A stretch of DNA of 64,000 nucleotides, from contig DATGLD010000049.1 of assembly GCA_035294305.1 (NCBI GenBank), positions 1 through 64,000 on the forward strand, in the 5' to 3' direction. Of this stretch, positions 44,394 through 52,934 are shown in pieces. The notes under the pieces are model-generated. The model was not told the DNA's origin. It saw only the letters and a list, made by a program, of their open reading frames with translations, and ran no database searches. This stretch comes from DASRBN01 sp035294305. Its GTDB lineage: Bacteria > Chloroflexota > Ktedonobacteria > Ktedonobacterales > Ktedonobacteraceae. Within the stretch, counting starts at the first letter, position 1; each line of letters opens with the position of its first letter. Position numbers and translations under genes: made by a program.

Positions 44394-44643
44394 GCCCGTT
44401 CCTCTCCTTAAAAATGTAAAGAACAGCGTCACAGCCTTCTCAGTTGATGTGGGGAGAAAAATGACAAAAAAATACCCAGACAAAGAATGAAAACCAGGCT
44501 TCGTTGCCTTCCCCCCTACGGCACAGCCTGCTGCATCACTCCTCTTCGTAGTAAAGCACCAGGGATGTAAGAACAATGCATCACCACGCGCGTGGCCAGG
44601 GCAACATGATGATACAGTTTTATGCCAAGGAACATTGTTGATG

Positions 44644-44657
44644 TTGTTGATCAACAA
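44644..44657 (-). promoter_or_regulatory. Palindrome upstream of sulfite reductase
   Basis: TTGTTGATCAACAA is a perfect 14-bp palindrome 251 bp upstream of the reductase start. It could be an operator for a sulfur-responsive regulator or the siroheme operon promoter region; the long leader (44394-44643) shows no gene. Confidence 0.4.
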
Positions 44658-44722
44658 TATTAACTATATCCTTTACTACTATACAGTCAAAGGCGGGGAA
44701 ATGTCAAGTCTTTAGCTGGGGT

Positions 44723-44770
44723 TTTTTTCTCTGCCTGAAGAAGGCTTCTTCTTTTCAGGCAGAGAAAAAA
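44723..44770. terminator. Stem-loop after the FHA gene
   Basis: Perfect 17-bp arms (TTTTTTCTCTGCCTGAA and its complement) at 44723-44739 and 44754-44770 lie directly after the FHA stop. The T run is on the 5' arm, so it is an atypical terminator. Confidence 0.5.
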
Positions 44771-44772
44771 GG

Positions 44773-46245
44773 TTAAGCCTTCTTAAAGGTACAGGCCACT
44801 TTGCCGAATTGGAGTGTATCGCCATCTTTGATGGGAGTGGGCTTATCGGGTTCCAGGCGCTTGCCGTTAACGCGTGTGGAGTTCGTACTATTCAAGTCTG
44901 TGAGCGTGTAGGTGCTGCCGATATGCTCAATCGTGGCATGAATGCGCGAGACGGTATCAGACCCCTGCATAGTGCTCAGGTCTACCTCTGGATCGAGGTC
45001 GCCGATGTCATGGTCGGCGCGTCCCACCATGGCGCGTTCGCCGGAAAGCCTTATCTCTTTGCCGTCGCTGAAGGTCAGAGCACCCCATACGGCATTGGGA
45101 TCGAATGCCGGTTGATTAGCGGGTTTTGGCAGAATCGGTTTGCGAGCCGGTATGGTCTGCGATGACGGAGAGACGTTTGTCTGTATCGTGGTCGCGGCTG
45201 GCTGCACAGGTTGAGGTTGCACTGGCGGTGTATAGACCGGAACAGAGGGCTTTCTGGGCGGCTGCGGCGCGGGCGGCGTCTCCGGTTTAGCCGATCCCGG
45301 TATCATCGTAATCGTTGGCTTCGGCATTACCGGCGGCTCCTGTGGCGTAGGCGGCACGTATGGCTGCGGTTGGGCCTGTGGCTGCGGCGCGGGCTTAGGT
45401 GGTTGCGCTGGAGGTGTATAAACGGGTACCGGCGGCTTCTGCTGCACCGGAGGCTGCGGCTGGGCTGGAGGAGTATATGCCGGGATGGTTGGCGCCGGCG
45501 CAGGTGTCGAGGGCAAAATGGTTGCCTGAGAAGGCGAACTTGCCTGGAATGTTGAAGCGCCGCACTTCGGGCAGAAAGCCAGTCCGGGTTTGATCTCTGC
45601 TTTGCAATTTGGGCACAGCGTCTTGAGCGACTTGCCACAACCGCTGCAGAAGGTGTCCCCTTCTTCGTAGGGTGTGTTGCAACTGGGGCAGCGCAACTTA
45701 GCCGGTGTGGCAGGCAAGGCATTGACCACGTTGGAAGCGGGCGGAACATACTGTGGCGCCTGCGGAGGTGGCAGGTACTGCGGTGGAGGTGGCGCCCACT
45801 GCTGCTGGATCATGGGCATAATCTGTACCGGAACCGGCCCTAAGCGCACATTTGGGTACTGTTGATGTATCAGGCTATCCACGGCGTTGAGTACCTGGTT
45901 GCCCAGGCTGGCCTGGCGAATGGCGCCCGCGCCGGCAGTGATCATTAACGGCCAGAGGACCGGAGCGGCGACCAGGCCAACGGCGCCTACAGCGGCCTTG
46001 TCTATCCATTTTTGCTGGCCGATCATCGCTACGACGCCGCCCGAAGTGCGCTGAAGAATCACGCTTAAAGCCGCCTGGAGACCGATCAGCGCCTCCAGGT
46101 CGCCGCCTTTCTTCAACTGCACCATTACCTGATTTCCACCACCGATCTGCTGCACCTGATAGCCCTGGATGCGGTACATATTTTCAAGATCATTGGCGAG
46201 CCGTTCAATATCTATTTCTTCGCTATTGTAAAACCTGGCATCCAT
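44773..46245 (-). CDS. FHA-domain protein with zinc ribbons and proline-rich linker
   Basis: A 490-residue protein. The first ~120 residues are an uncharacterised domain with a hydrophobic stretch (AAVGAVGLVAAPVLWPLMI). Two zinc ribbons follow: CPSCNTPYEEGDTFCSGCGK and CPNCKAEIKPGLAFCPKCGA. A ~170-residue Pro/Gln/Thr-rich linker leads to a C-terminal FHA domain with RAMVGRADHD, SRIHATIEH and DLNSTNSTRVNG. FHA domains bind phosphothreonine, so the PASTA kinase at 55050-57149 is a possible partner. The ATG at 46245 has an AGGAG site and is preferred to 46269. Confidence 0.85.
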   Translation of the reverse strand: MDARFYNSEEIDIERLANDLENMYRIQGYQVQQIGGGNQVMVQLKKGGDLEALIGLQAALSVILQRTSGGVVAMIGQQKWIDKAAVGAVGLVAAPVLWPLMITAGAGAIRQASLGNQVLNAVDSLIHQQYPNVRLGPVPVQIMPMIQQQWAPPPPQYLPPPQAPQYVPPASNVVNALPATPAKLRCPSCNTPYEEGDTFCSGCGKSLKTLCPNCKAEIKPGLAFCPKCGASTFQASSPSQATILPSTPAPAPTIPAYTPPAQPQPPVQQKPPVPVYTPPAQPPKPAPQPQAQPQPYVPPTPQEPPVMPKPTITMIPGSAKPETPPAPQPPRKPSVPVYTPPVQPQPVQPAATTIQTNVSPSSQTIPARKPILPKPANQPAFDPNAVWGALTFSDGKEIRLSGERAMVGRADHDIGDLDPEVDLSTMQGSDTVSRIHATIEHIGSTYTLTDLNSTNSTRVNGKRLEPDKPTPIKDGDTLQFGKVACTFKKA

Positions 46246-46446
46246 TCTTCTCTCTCCTTCAGTGTTCATTTTGCTTGCTGTATGATGCGCTTTACAAGCC
46301 GCTCTTAATGACCGCTGCCTGTACTTTCTCGAGTACGCCGTAATCCGTCACAGAATTATTAATTCTTCGCCTTTATTTACGATTGTAGGCCTTTAAAGTT
46401 GGAAGGATAATTATCCCCGTGGAGAGTATAGGAAACTATATCACGC

Positions 46447-46920
46447 CTACAGATACACTGTACGCTCGCGTTTAAAATCGTAGAGCGCAACAATCTTGCG
46501 CTGCGCTCTATGACAGAGTGCAGTTGCCTCGCGCTGTGCTTCATCCAGGTGTGTATAGATGCAGGTAATATCGAGGTAGCAGTGATTCGTTTGGGGGTTG
46601 ATCCAGGTTCCAAGCCAGCAATCCTGCTCCTCGAAGAGTTCAGCGTTCCTATGAATGAACGCTATCACTTCTTCGGGAAGGTTCGCATCCGGTGGCAGGA
46701 TGACAGTCCGATCAGGATATTTTGGCAATCCCCACGCCTCTAGAGACGAGAGGAACTGATACGTATCCGGCCTGGAGGTCGTTCCGCCGCGTTCCAGCGT
46801 GGCGATACAGACCTCCAGCACATAGCGTTCAAAGTAATATTGCGCCAGCAGATGAGAAGATTCGTCACGCTGCTCCAGGGAGGAGCAAGCGCCGTCCCTA
46901 CTGGGTTGCGACATATTCAT
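46447..46920 (-). CDS. Hypothetical protein
   Basis: A 157-residue soluble protein not recognised. It has FERYVLEVCIATLERGG, an N-terminal helical part, and a C-terminal alternation of beta-like segments (DCWLGTWINPQTNHCYLDIT). It is coupled to the molybdopterin oxidoreductase gene by an ATGA overlap at 46917-46920, so it may be needed for that enzyme or simply share its transcript. No signal peptide. Confidence 0.6.
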   Translation of the reverse strand: MNMSQPSRDGACSSLEQRDESSHLLAQYYFERYVLEVCIATLERGGTTSRPDTYQFLSSLEAWGLPKYPDRTVILPPDANLPEEVIAFIHRNAELFEEQDCWLGTWINPQTNHCYLDITCIYTHLDEAQREATALCHRAQRKIVALYDFKRERTVYL

Positions 46921-48545
46921 CCTACCTGTACAGTTATTGAATGATAGCCAGTTCCGCCGCCAGGGACGGTGCCTGTTTTCTTGCTGGTTTGCAGCGCCCC
47001 AGTGCCGTCGGTGGAACGCGCAACGAGTGTGTAGCGGCCTGGAAGCAGTGGCGTCCACTCCCACGCCCAAAGCACCCACATGTCCTGCGAAAGTGGAGGG
47101 TCCAGCTTCGCCGTGTTCCAGGTTGCGCCGCCATCGACACTGATCTCTACCTTTGAGATGCCGCGATTGCCGGCAAAGGCGATGCCGCCAATCTGAACGC
47201 GGGAACTGAAAGGAATGTGCCCGAAAGGACGATCAATGCGCGTGATAGTGTGCAATGGCCCGTTGTACCATCCCTGATCGGCGTAAAGGCCGCCCACGAA
47301 ATGATCGGTCAATTCGATGCGCGTGAGCCACTTGGGATTCTCTTCGCCGTAGCGACCGGGAATCAAGACGCGCAGCGGATAACCATGCCGCATGGGCAGT
47401 TCCACGCCGTTCATGCGCCAGGCCAGAATCGGGTCAACCGCGAGTACTTCGTTGAGCGGGAGGCTCACTGTATAGCCATCGACGCTGTAAAATGCGATAT
47501 AGCGGGCGCTTGCCTGCGCATCGCCATGCCTCTCCAGCAGTGTTTGCAGCCGCACACCCTGCCAGATGGCGGTGCTGATGAGATGCCCGCCAACGCCGCT
47601 TGCGATACATTCAAGCGTGATAGCCCGCGAGACAGAGGGCAGATTCTGGATTTCCTGATAGGTGTATGTTCCAGGCCGGTCAACCAGGCCCCCTACTTCC
47701 AGCCGCCAGATAGCTGTATCGACCGCAGGATCGATGGGATTCTGAGTGACGACGTAGTGTTCGCTATTGGGCGTGATGGGAGCGGTGAAACCACGAATCG
47801 GAAACGTTTCCGAACCATCATAAGCAGCGTAATTATTCAGAAATGCCTTTACCACGCCACCCGCGCCTGCCACCGAGCCGATACTCAGGGCGGCAACTCC
47901 GGCGCGAGCGAGAAATTGTCGTCGCCGGCGCTGTATTTTCAGATCTGCCTGACTATCAATCTGTTGTTTGGGCAATAGGATGTGATAAAGAAGGCAAAGG
48001 ATAAGGCTATAGAGGCTGAAGTCGGCAAGCAGACCTGCTATTGTGACGATCCTGGCCCACTCAAGAGGTAAACCAAGGAAGTTTTGCGCGATCTCACCCC
48101 AGAATAGGATGATGGCTGCTGCGGTCATGATAAGAGCGAGCAGCGCAGCCACCAGCCATGCGCGGCGGGATGGCCGGCTACTCGTCGCCGGTAACGTTGG
48201 CCGCACAAATGCGGAATAGGGCAGTCCGAGTACCGTTCCAAGGCCGATCATGCTCAGCAGGGTCAAGCCGAGCGGAATGGTTTTAGCATGTGGGCTGAAT
48301 TTCAGCAGGAGGTCGACAAATTGATAGACGGTCAGCTGCTTGAGTACGTGATCGCCCAACAACTCTACTGGTGCCGGCACCCCGGCTGCTAAGCGCAATA
48401 CGCCCATCAGTGCCACAGAGAGCAGAGCTGCTATCAAACCGGCAGCCAGCGCGGCGAAGGCCGATGCTAGAAAGTAGTTTGCACGACGGGGCCTCTCCAA
48501 TGGCTGTTTTTCATCAATGTTCTTTTTGTGTTGAATGGTTCGCAA
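46917..48545 (-). CDS. Membrane-fused molybdopterin oxidoreductase (sulfite-oxidase fold)
   Basis: A 542-residue protein. The N-terminal ~200 residues form about five membrane helices. A twin-arginine-like segment, RRRRQFLARAGVAALSIG, lies between them and the C-terminal catalytic domain, which has the Mo-coordinating cysteine in TLECIASGVGGHL, MRHGYPLRVLIPGRYGEENP and a final Ig-like dimerisation domain (ISVDGGATWNTAKL). A TTG at 48545 preceded by GGGGACAG was chosen because no ATG starts in the right place; a TTG at 48599 would overlap the upstream gene by 53 bp. Substrate unknown. Confidence 0.78.
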   Translation of the reverse strand: MRTIQHKKNIDEKQPLERPRRANYFLASAFAALAAGLIAALLSVALMGVLRLAAGVPAPVELLGDHVLKQLTVYQFVDLLLKFSPHAKTIPLGLTLLSMIGLGTVLGLPYSAFVRPTLPATSSRPSRRAWLVAALLALIMTAAAIILFWGEIAQNFLGLPLEWARIVTIAGLLADFSLYSLILCLLYHILLPKQQIDSQADLKIQRRRRQFLARAGVAALSIGSVAGAGGVVKAFLNNYAAYDGSETFPIRGFTAPITPNSEHYVVTQNPIDPAVDTAIWRLEVGGLVDRPGTYTYQEIQNLPSVSRAITLECIASGVGGHLISTAIWQGVRLQTLLERHGDAQASARYIAFYSVDGYTVSLPLNEVLAVDPILAWRMNGVELPMRHGYPLRVLIPGRYGEENPKWLTRIELTDHFVGGLYADQGWYNGPLHTITRIDRPFGHIPFSSRVQIGGIAFAGNRGISKVEISVDGGATWNTAKLDPPLSQDMWVLWAWEWTPLLPGRYTLVARSTDGTGALQTSKKTGTVPGGGTGYHSITVQVG

Positions 48546-48546
48546 G

Positions 48547-50070
48547 TTACTGTCCCCTTCGAAACCTGTAGAGATTGGCCATGCCGATGATTGCTGCAAC
48601 AGCCAGCCCTACTACTACAGGCCAGTAGACAAAGTTGTAATAAGGAGTCCAATCAGGTACCGGATGAGGTTGTCCGGGTATACCCTTAAAAAAGTAGCCG
48701 TATATAGAACTGAGCGTAAAAAACCACACTACGATGATTGCCAATCCCCCACCTACCAGCATTTTATGCTTCCATATAGGACCGATCAGTACAGGCACCC
48801 AGAGCAAGAGCGTGGTAGTGTACCAGGGAAATACATGAGAAGAAATCGAGAGAATAACGCCGAAAAGTAAGAATACAGCCGCTTCCATGCTGATGCGATC
48901 ATACAAGCGCAATACGAAAATGAACAGCGATGCGGCAGCTACGAGCAGAACATCGGTGATATGTTCGAGCGAGATGGTGGACTTGAGCGACAGCTGGTAT
49001 TGAGCGCCTAGCCAGCTTACGAATTGTTGCACCACGCCGGCGTTTTCTCCCTGTTCGCTGGCATAAGTAGCAAAATAGCCGGTTACCTGCCCATGGCCCA
49101 GGATAAAATAGGGCAGGTAGCCGAGCACAATGGTGACGCAACAGGCAATAAAGATAGCAGCATTGTAGCGTATGATGTCGCGTATGTCTTCCCACCATAA
49201 TCGAGCGAAGCGAAGATTGGGTAGGGCAGGCACAAGGGCGACGAGCAGCAGGATCGGGTAAATTTTGGTGAGGGTTGCAAGGCCGATTAAGAAGCCGGTC
49301 AGCAGTCGCCCGCGCAGGCTGGTATTGGTCGCGGCGAGTACGGCCAGGATAGTGAATGTCAGGGTAATGGCATCGACATGCCCCTCAATGGCGAATTCGA
49401 TGATGGGTAAGGGACACCAGGCATAGAGCAGCACGCGGCGCTGGTCCAGCCCTTTGCGTCCGAGTAAGATTACAAGCCCGATACAGGTGACCATATCAAA
49501 AATGAGAAAAATGCCCTTGAGGAAGAACAAATTTGGTCCCGCGAGTAGATAGCTCAACAGATAGATACCTTGCGCGCCCGGTGGATAAATGGTGGGAGAA
49601 GTGCGAAAACGGATGTTCGGAAGCAGTACGGTATCGCGCAGCGGCACCAGGGCTTTGTCAAAGGGAGCGTAAACGTACGGGCTGAATCCGTGCAGTGTTA
49701 CGCGCGCATCCCACAGGTAACGCCAGGAGTCACGCGATAGCCCGGGCGGCAGGTGCAGCAGCATAGCGCGAAATACAAGCGCGCCCACAAGAATATTGCT
49801 GATTTCGATCCAGCGCCAGCGCCCCGGCACGGGCCTGGTTGCCAGCACAAAGGCGCAAGCCGCCAGGTAGGGAATATAACTGAGTATTTCGACATGCAGA
49901 AAGGGTGAGACAACGTAGTCATTGGGCGGTGCCGCACCAATCAGCAAAATATAGACAATGACCGAGAGTAAAAATAACGCACAGAGTGCCAATAGACGCC
50001 ACCAGGAATAAGCAGGTACTGCAGGTCTATCGTTTACCTGTACTCCTCTCGGCTCGTGTAATGTTCGCAT
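48547..50070 (-). CDS. GT87-like membrane glycosyltransferase (DUF2029)
   Basis: A 507-residue integral membrane protein with about 11-12 helices. It resembles polyprenol-phosphate-dependent mannosyltransferases: PGLSRDSWRYLWDARVTLHG, SPTIYPPGAQGIYLLSYLL, and AIEGHVDAITLTFTILAVLA are landmark segments. It would extend a cell-envelope glycan or glycolipid. The ATG at 50070 has a weak AGG site; 50100 is an alternative. It ends 1 bp before the proposed start of the molybdopterin enzyme. Confidence 0.75.
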   Translation of the reverse strand: MRTLHEPRGVQVNDRPAVPAYSWWRLLALCALFLLSVIVYILLIGAAPPNDYVVSPFLHVEILSYIPYLAACAFVLATRPVPGRWRWIEISNILVGALVFRAMLLHLPPGLSRDSWRYLWDARVTLHGFSPYVYAPFDKALVPLRDTVLLPNIRFRTSPTIYPPGAQGIYLLSYLLAGPNLFFLKGIFLIFDMVTCIGLVILLGRKGLDQRRVLLYAWCPLPIIEFAIEGHVDAITLTFTILAVLAATNTSLRGRLLTGFLIGLATLTKIYPILLLVALVPALPNLRFARLWWEDIRDIIRYNAAIFIACCVTIVLGYLPYFILGHGQVTGYFATYASEQGENAGVVQQFVSWLGAQYQLSLKSTISLEHITDVLLVAAASLFIFVLRLYDRISMEAAVFLLFGVILSISSHVFPWYTTTLLLWVPVLIGPIWKHKMLVGGGLAIIVVWFFTLSSIYGYFFKGIPGQPHPVPDWTPYYNFVYWPVVVGLAVAAIIGMANLYRFRRGQ

Positions 50071-50126
50071 AGGTAAACCTGAGCCTTTCCAGTCTCTCAT
50101 ATGTTCTGCACGAAGATAGACACCAG

Positions 50127-50182
50127 ATATTTACAAAGCTGTATCATCGTTCGTGCGGGCGATGGTACAGCTTTGTAAATAT
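50127..50182. repeat. Stem-loop in divergent promoter region
   Basis: Arms of 23 bp (ATATTTACAAAGCTGTATCA at the left; one mismatch) at 50127-50149 and 50160-50182 enclose a 10-nt loop. It lies between two divergent glycosyltransferase genes, where it could act as a leader structure for either. Confidence 0.6.
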
Positions 50183-50319
50183 GGCTCCCTTTTCACCGTG
50201 ATAGGAGATATGAACACGGAGCGAGAGAAGGACCTGGGCGACCGCAAGGGCCGCCCCTACCCTGCACGGGCCTGCTATCCTCTTGTCGAACTTGTAGATG
50301 GAAGGAGTAAAGAGAGTTT

Positions 50320-51078
50320 ATGATGGCTGAAAAGGTTGCTATTGTCATACCGGCGCTGAATGAAGAAGATGCCCTCCGCCAATTGCTGGCAGAACTTCCC
50401 ATGAACTTTGCCTCATGGGTGATCGTGGTAGACAATGGCAGCACAGACGCGACAGTTACCGTGGCTCAGAGCGCGGGAGCAATTGTGGCCAGCGAACCCG
50501 TGCGCGGCTATGGCAGAGCATGCTTGAAAGGCTTCAGAACGGCGTGCAGCCTGGGAGCTGAGATCGTTATTTTCATGGACGGGGATGGCAGCGATGATCC
50601 CGCCGATCTACCCATCATGCTGGCGCCGGTCAGTAATTGCCAGGCGGACCTGGTTATCGGTTCGCGCACCAGCAAGCGCGCAGAACGCGGCGCGGTACCT
50701 CTCCAGGCCAGGCTGGGGAACTGGTTGGTGAGCCGCCTGATCCGCATGTTGTACGGTGTGCGTCTTCATGATATCGGATCTTTTCGCGCACTGCGCTGCT
50801 CAATGCTCGATGCTTTAGGCATGAGCGAGATGACTTTTGGCTGGCCCGTCGAAATGCTGGTCAAGGCTGCGCGAGCGCATTATCGCATTGTAGAAGTGCC
50901 CATTCACTATCGCCGCCGCAGTCATGGCCGCTCGAAGGTCGCCGGGACAATCACCGGGAGTATCAAGACAGCATATTTTATGGTGAGCACTACGCTTCGC
51001 TATGTTAGAATGAGAGATATTCATGCCGGATACTACACTTGTAATCATGGCCCGTTATCCGCACGCCAGTACAACTAA
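50320..51078 (+). CDS. Family 2 glycosyltransferase
   Basis: A 252-residue GT2 enzyme. Motifs: VAIVIPALNEEDALRQLLAE, VIVVDNGSTDATV, FMDGDGSDDPADL (metal-binding DxD) and the acceptor region FGWPVEMLVKAA. It resembles the dolichyl-phosphate-mannose synthase-like type and lacks membrane helices. It overlaps the next gene by 56 bp. The operon with a DUF2064 transferase and a radical SAM enzyme suggests a small modified-sugar product. Confidence 0.87.
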   Translation: MMAEKVAIVIPALNEEDALRQLLAELPMNFASWVIVVDNGSTDATVTVAQSAGAIVASEPVRGYGRACLKGFRTACSLGAEIVIFMDGDGSDDPADLPIMLAPVSNCQADLVIGSRTSKRAERGAVPLQARLGNWLVSRLIRMLYGVRLHDIGSFRALRCSMLDALGMSEMTFGWPVEMLVKAARAHYRIVEVPIHYRRRSHGRSKVAGTITGSIKTAYFMVSTTLRYVRMRDIHAGYYTCNHGPLSARQYN

Positions 51079-51763
51079 AACACGCCTGGCGCGCTCAATC
51101 GGCGATGAAGCAGTAATAAAGCTCTACAAAGCATTTCTCACCGACCTTGCTTGCAAATTTGCCGGGCGCGTTGCCGATCTCCACTGGTCATATACGCCAT
51201 CTGAGGTGAATTTTGCCGGTTTTATCGCATCGCTAACGCCCTCGCTCGCGCAGCGCATGCATTACTTTCCCCAGCAGGGTGCCGGGCTTGGCGAACGTCT
51301 CCTGCATACCTTTCAGTTCATGCACAAATCAGGATATAAACGCACCATCGTCATTGCTTCGGATTCGCCGCACATGTGCGGGGATATTGTCGCGACGGCC
51401 CGCCAGGCGCTCGATGGGGCCGACGTTGTGCTGGGACCGGCGGACGACGGAGGCTACTATTTGATCGCCATGCGCCAGCCACATGATGTTTTTCGCGGCA
51501 TACCTATGAGCACGAGCAAGGTAGCGCGAATGACTATTGAACTGGCACAGAGCCAGGGCCTGAAAGTCTCAACGCTTGAGACGCTATTCGATGTTGATGA
51601 GCTCTCAGACCTGGAGCGCCTGGAACAATTGCTGGGAGCCGATAGTTCGCTTGCCCCGGTGACCGCTGCCTTATTGTCAACAGGTATTCACAAAGGATCA
51701 ACGCGCTACCACAAAGGTATGCCCCTACTAAGGAGTTTGTATGACAACAGCTACCGTGGTTAA
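51023..51763 (+). CDS. DUF2064 glycosyltransferase-like protein (TIGR04282 type)
   Basis: A 246-residue nucleotidyl/glycosyltransferase-fold protein of the type called rSAM/selenodomain-associated transferase 1. Landmarks are VIMARYPHASTTKTRLARSIG, VIASDSPHMCGDIV and LGPADDGGYYLIAMR. The fold resembles MobA/CofC; the substrate is unknown. The start at 51023 lies in the end of the GT2 gene; the end overlaps the radical SAM start by 23 bp. Confidence 0.87.
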   Translation: MPDTTLVIMARYPHASTTKTRLARSIGDEAVIKLYKAFLTDLACKFAGRVADLHWSYTPSEVNFAGFIASLTPSLAQRMHYFPQQGAGLGERLLHTFQFMHKSGYKRTIVIASDSPHMCGDIVATARQALDGADVVLGPADDGGYYLIAMRQPHDVFRGIPMSTSKVARMTIELAQSQGLKVSTLETLFDVDELSDLERLEQLLGADSSLAPVTAALLSTGIHKGSTRYHKGMPLLRSLYDNSYRG

Positions 51764-52745
51764 GCTGCCGCGCTCGATCTACATTGAGCCGACCAGCCGT
51801 TGCAATGAATTTTGCCAGCAGTGTCCGCGCACATTACTCTCGCGCGAGGACGACCGCGATCTGAGCTTCGATAATTTCCGCTATATCGTCGATCAGTTCC
51901 CGGTGTTAGATCGAGTCGTCTTGCATGGACTCGGCGAACCGCTGCTTAACAAAGACCTGCCGCGTATGGTCAGTTACCTCAAAGCCCGCGGAACATACGT
52001 GCTTTTCAACTCCAACGGCATCGCCCTGACTGTCAAACGCGGCCAGCAATTGATCGATGCCGGACTGGACGAATACCGCCTCTCGATGGATGGCGCGACT
52101 CGCGAGACCTATGCGCATGTGCGCGGTGTGGACGCCTTCGATAAAATCTGGCGCAATATCCGCGCCTTCGTCATGATGCAGCGGGAGCAGAATGCCAGCA
52201 AACCGGCCGTCTCCCTCTGGTTCACCGCTATGAAAGAGAACCTGCACGAACTTCCCGCTCTCATTGATCTCGCCTACGAAAATGGCATACGCGAGGTCTA
52301 CATGCAGCGTCTCGTCTACTTCGAGCAGGGCCTGGCCAGTTCGAGGCAGGCGTTGTTCCGCCGCGCCACGCACGAAGAGCTGGATTTGATTCGGCGCTGC
52401 GAGCAGACGTGTAAGGAACGAGGCATCGCTTTCAACGCAGCAGGCTCTGCCACGCCCCTTGAAAGCCTCGTACGTGATTTTGGAGACCGTCCCTGGTCCG
52501 GCTGCCATCGTCCCTACACGCTGACCTACATCACTTCGAGCGGAAACGTCCTCTCGTGCTGCTTCGCGCCTTTCGGCCACCGAAGCGCCCGTGAATACAA
52601 AGAGGAGCGCGTGCTGGGCAACATTTTCGCGGAGCCAATCGAGGCCATCTGGCACGGCGAGCGCTACCAGGCATTTCGCGAGGCTTTCGAGAGCGATCAT
52701 CCGGCCAGACATTGCTCGCAGTGTGGGCTGAACTGGAGCTACTAG
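51741..52745 (+). CDS. Radical SAM protein with SPASM domain
   Basis: A 334-residue radical SAM enzyme. The 4Fe-4S motif is CNEFCQQC (C21, C25, C28), followed by LHGLGEPLLN and the strand LFNSNGIAL. The C-terminal SPASM-like part has SGCHRPYTLTYITSSGNVLSCC and HCSQCGLNW, where auxiliary clusters would bind. AAGGAG precedes the ATG. Substrate unknown; the neighbouring transferases may act in the same pathway. The stop codon is the first part of the 68-bp palindrome. Confidence 0.88.
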   Translation: MTTATVVKLPRSIYIEPTSRCNEFCQQCPRTLLSREDDRDLSFDNFRYIVDQFPVLDRVVLHGLGEPLLNKDLPRMVSYLKARGTYVLFNSNGIALTVKRGQQLIDAGLDEYRLSMDGATRETYAHVRGVDAFDKIWRNIRAFVMMQREQNASKPAVSLWFTAMKENLHELPALIDLAYENGIREVYMQRLVYFEQGLASSRQALFRRATHEELDLIRRCEQTCKERGIAFNAAGSATPLESLVRDFGDRPWSGCHRPYTLTYITSSGNVLSCCFAPFGHRSAREYKEERVLGNIFAEPIEAIWHGERYQAFREAFESDHPARHCSQCGLNWSY

Positions 52746-52810
52746 TAGAGAAAAAATCAGGGCAACTCGCGTTGCGCGCAACGCGAGTTGCCCTGATTTT
52801 TTCTCTACTA
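52743..52810. terminator. Perfect 68-bp palindrome, likely bidirectional terminator
   Basis: Two 34-bp arms with no loop spacing, starting TAGTAGAGAAAAAATCAGGG and centred on GCGC at 52776/52777. A residues lead and T residues follow the GC core on both strands, as in an intrinsic terminator. It includes the TAG stop of the radical SAM gene. Confidence 0.85.
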
Positions 52811-52934
52811 CCATTTTCCTCCTTCCACCCTCCCAAAAAGAATAGTTACATGTCCGAACTTGACAGAAAGCGCTGTCACTTGTATAATGTTTTTAGAACA
52901 AAGTTTCAAGTTGATGGCAGGATAGGAGCTAGAG

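Noticed and set aside
44394..44657. N-terminal extension of sulfite reductase
   Set aside because: The extension has no family similarity and the ATG at 44393 has an AAGGAG site.
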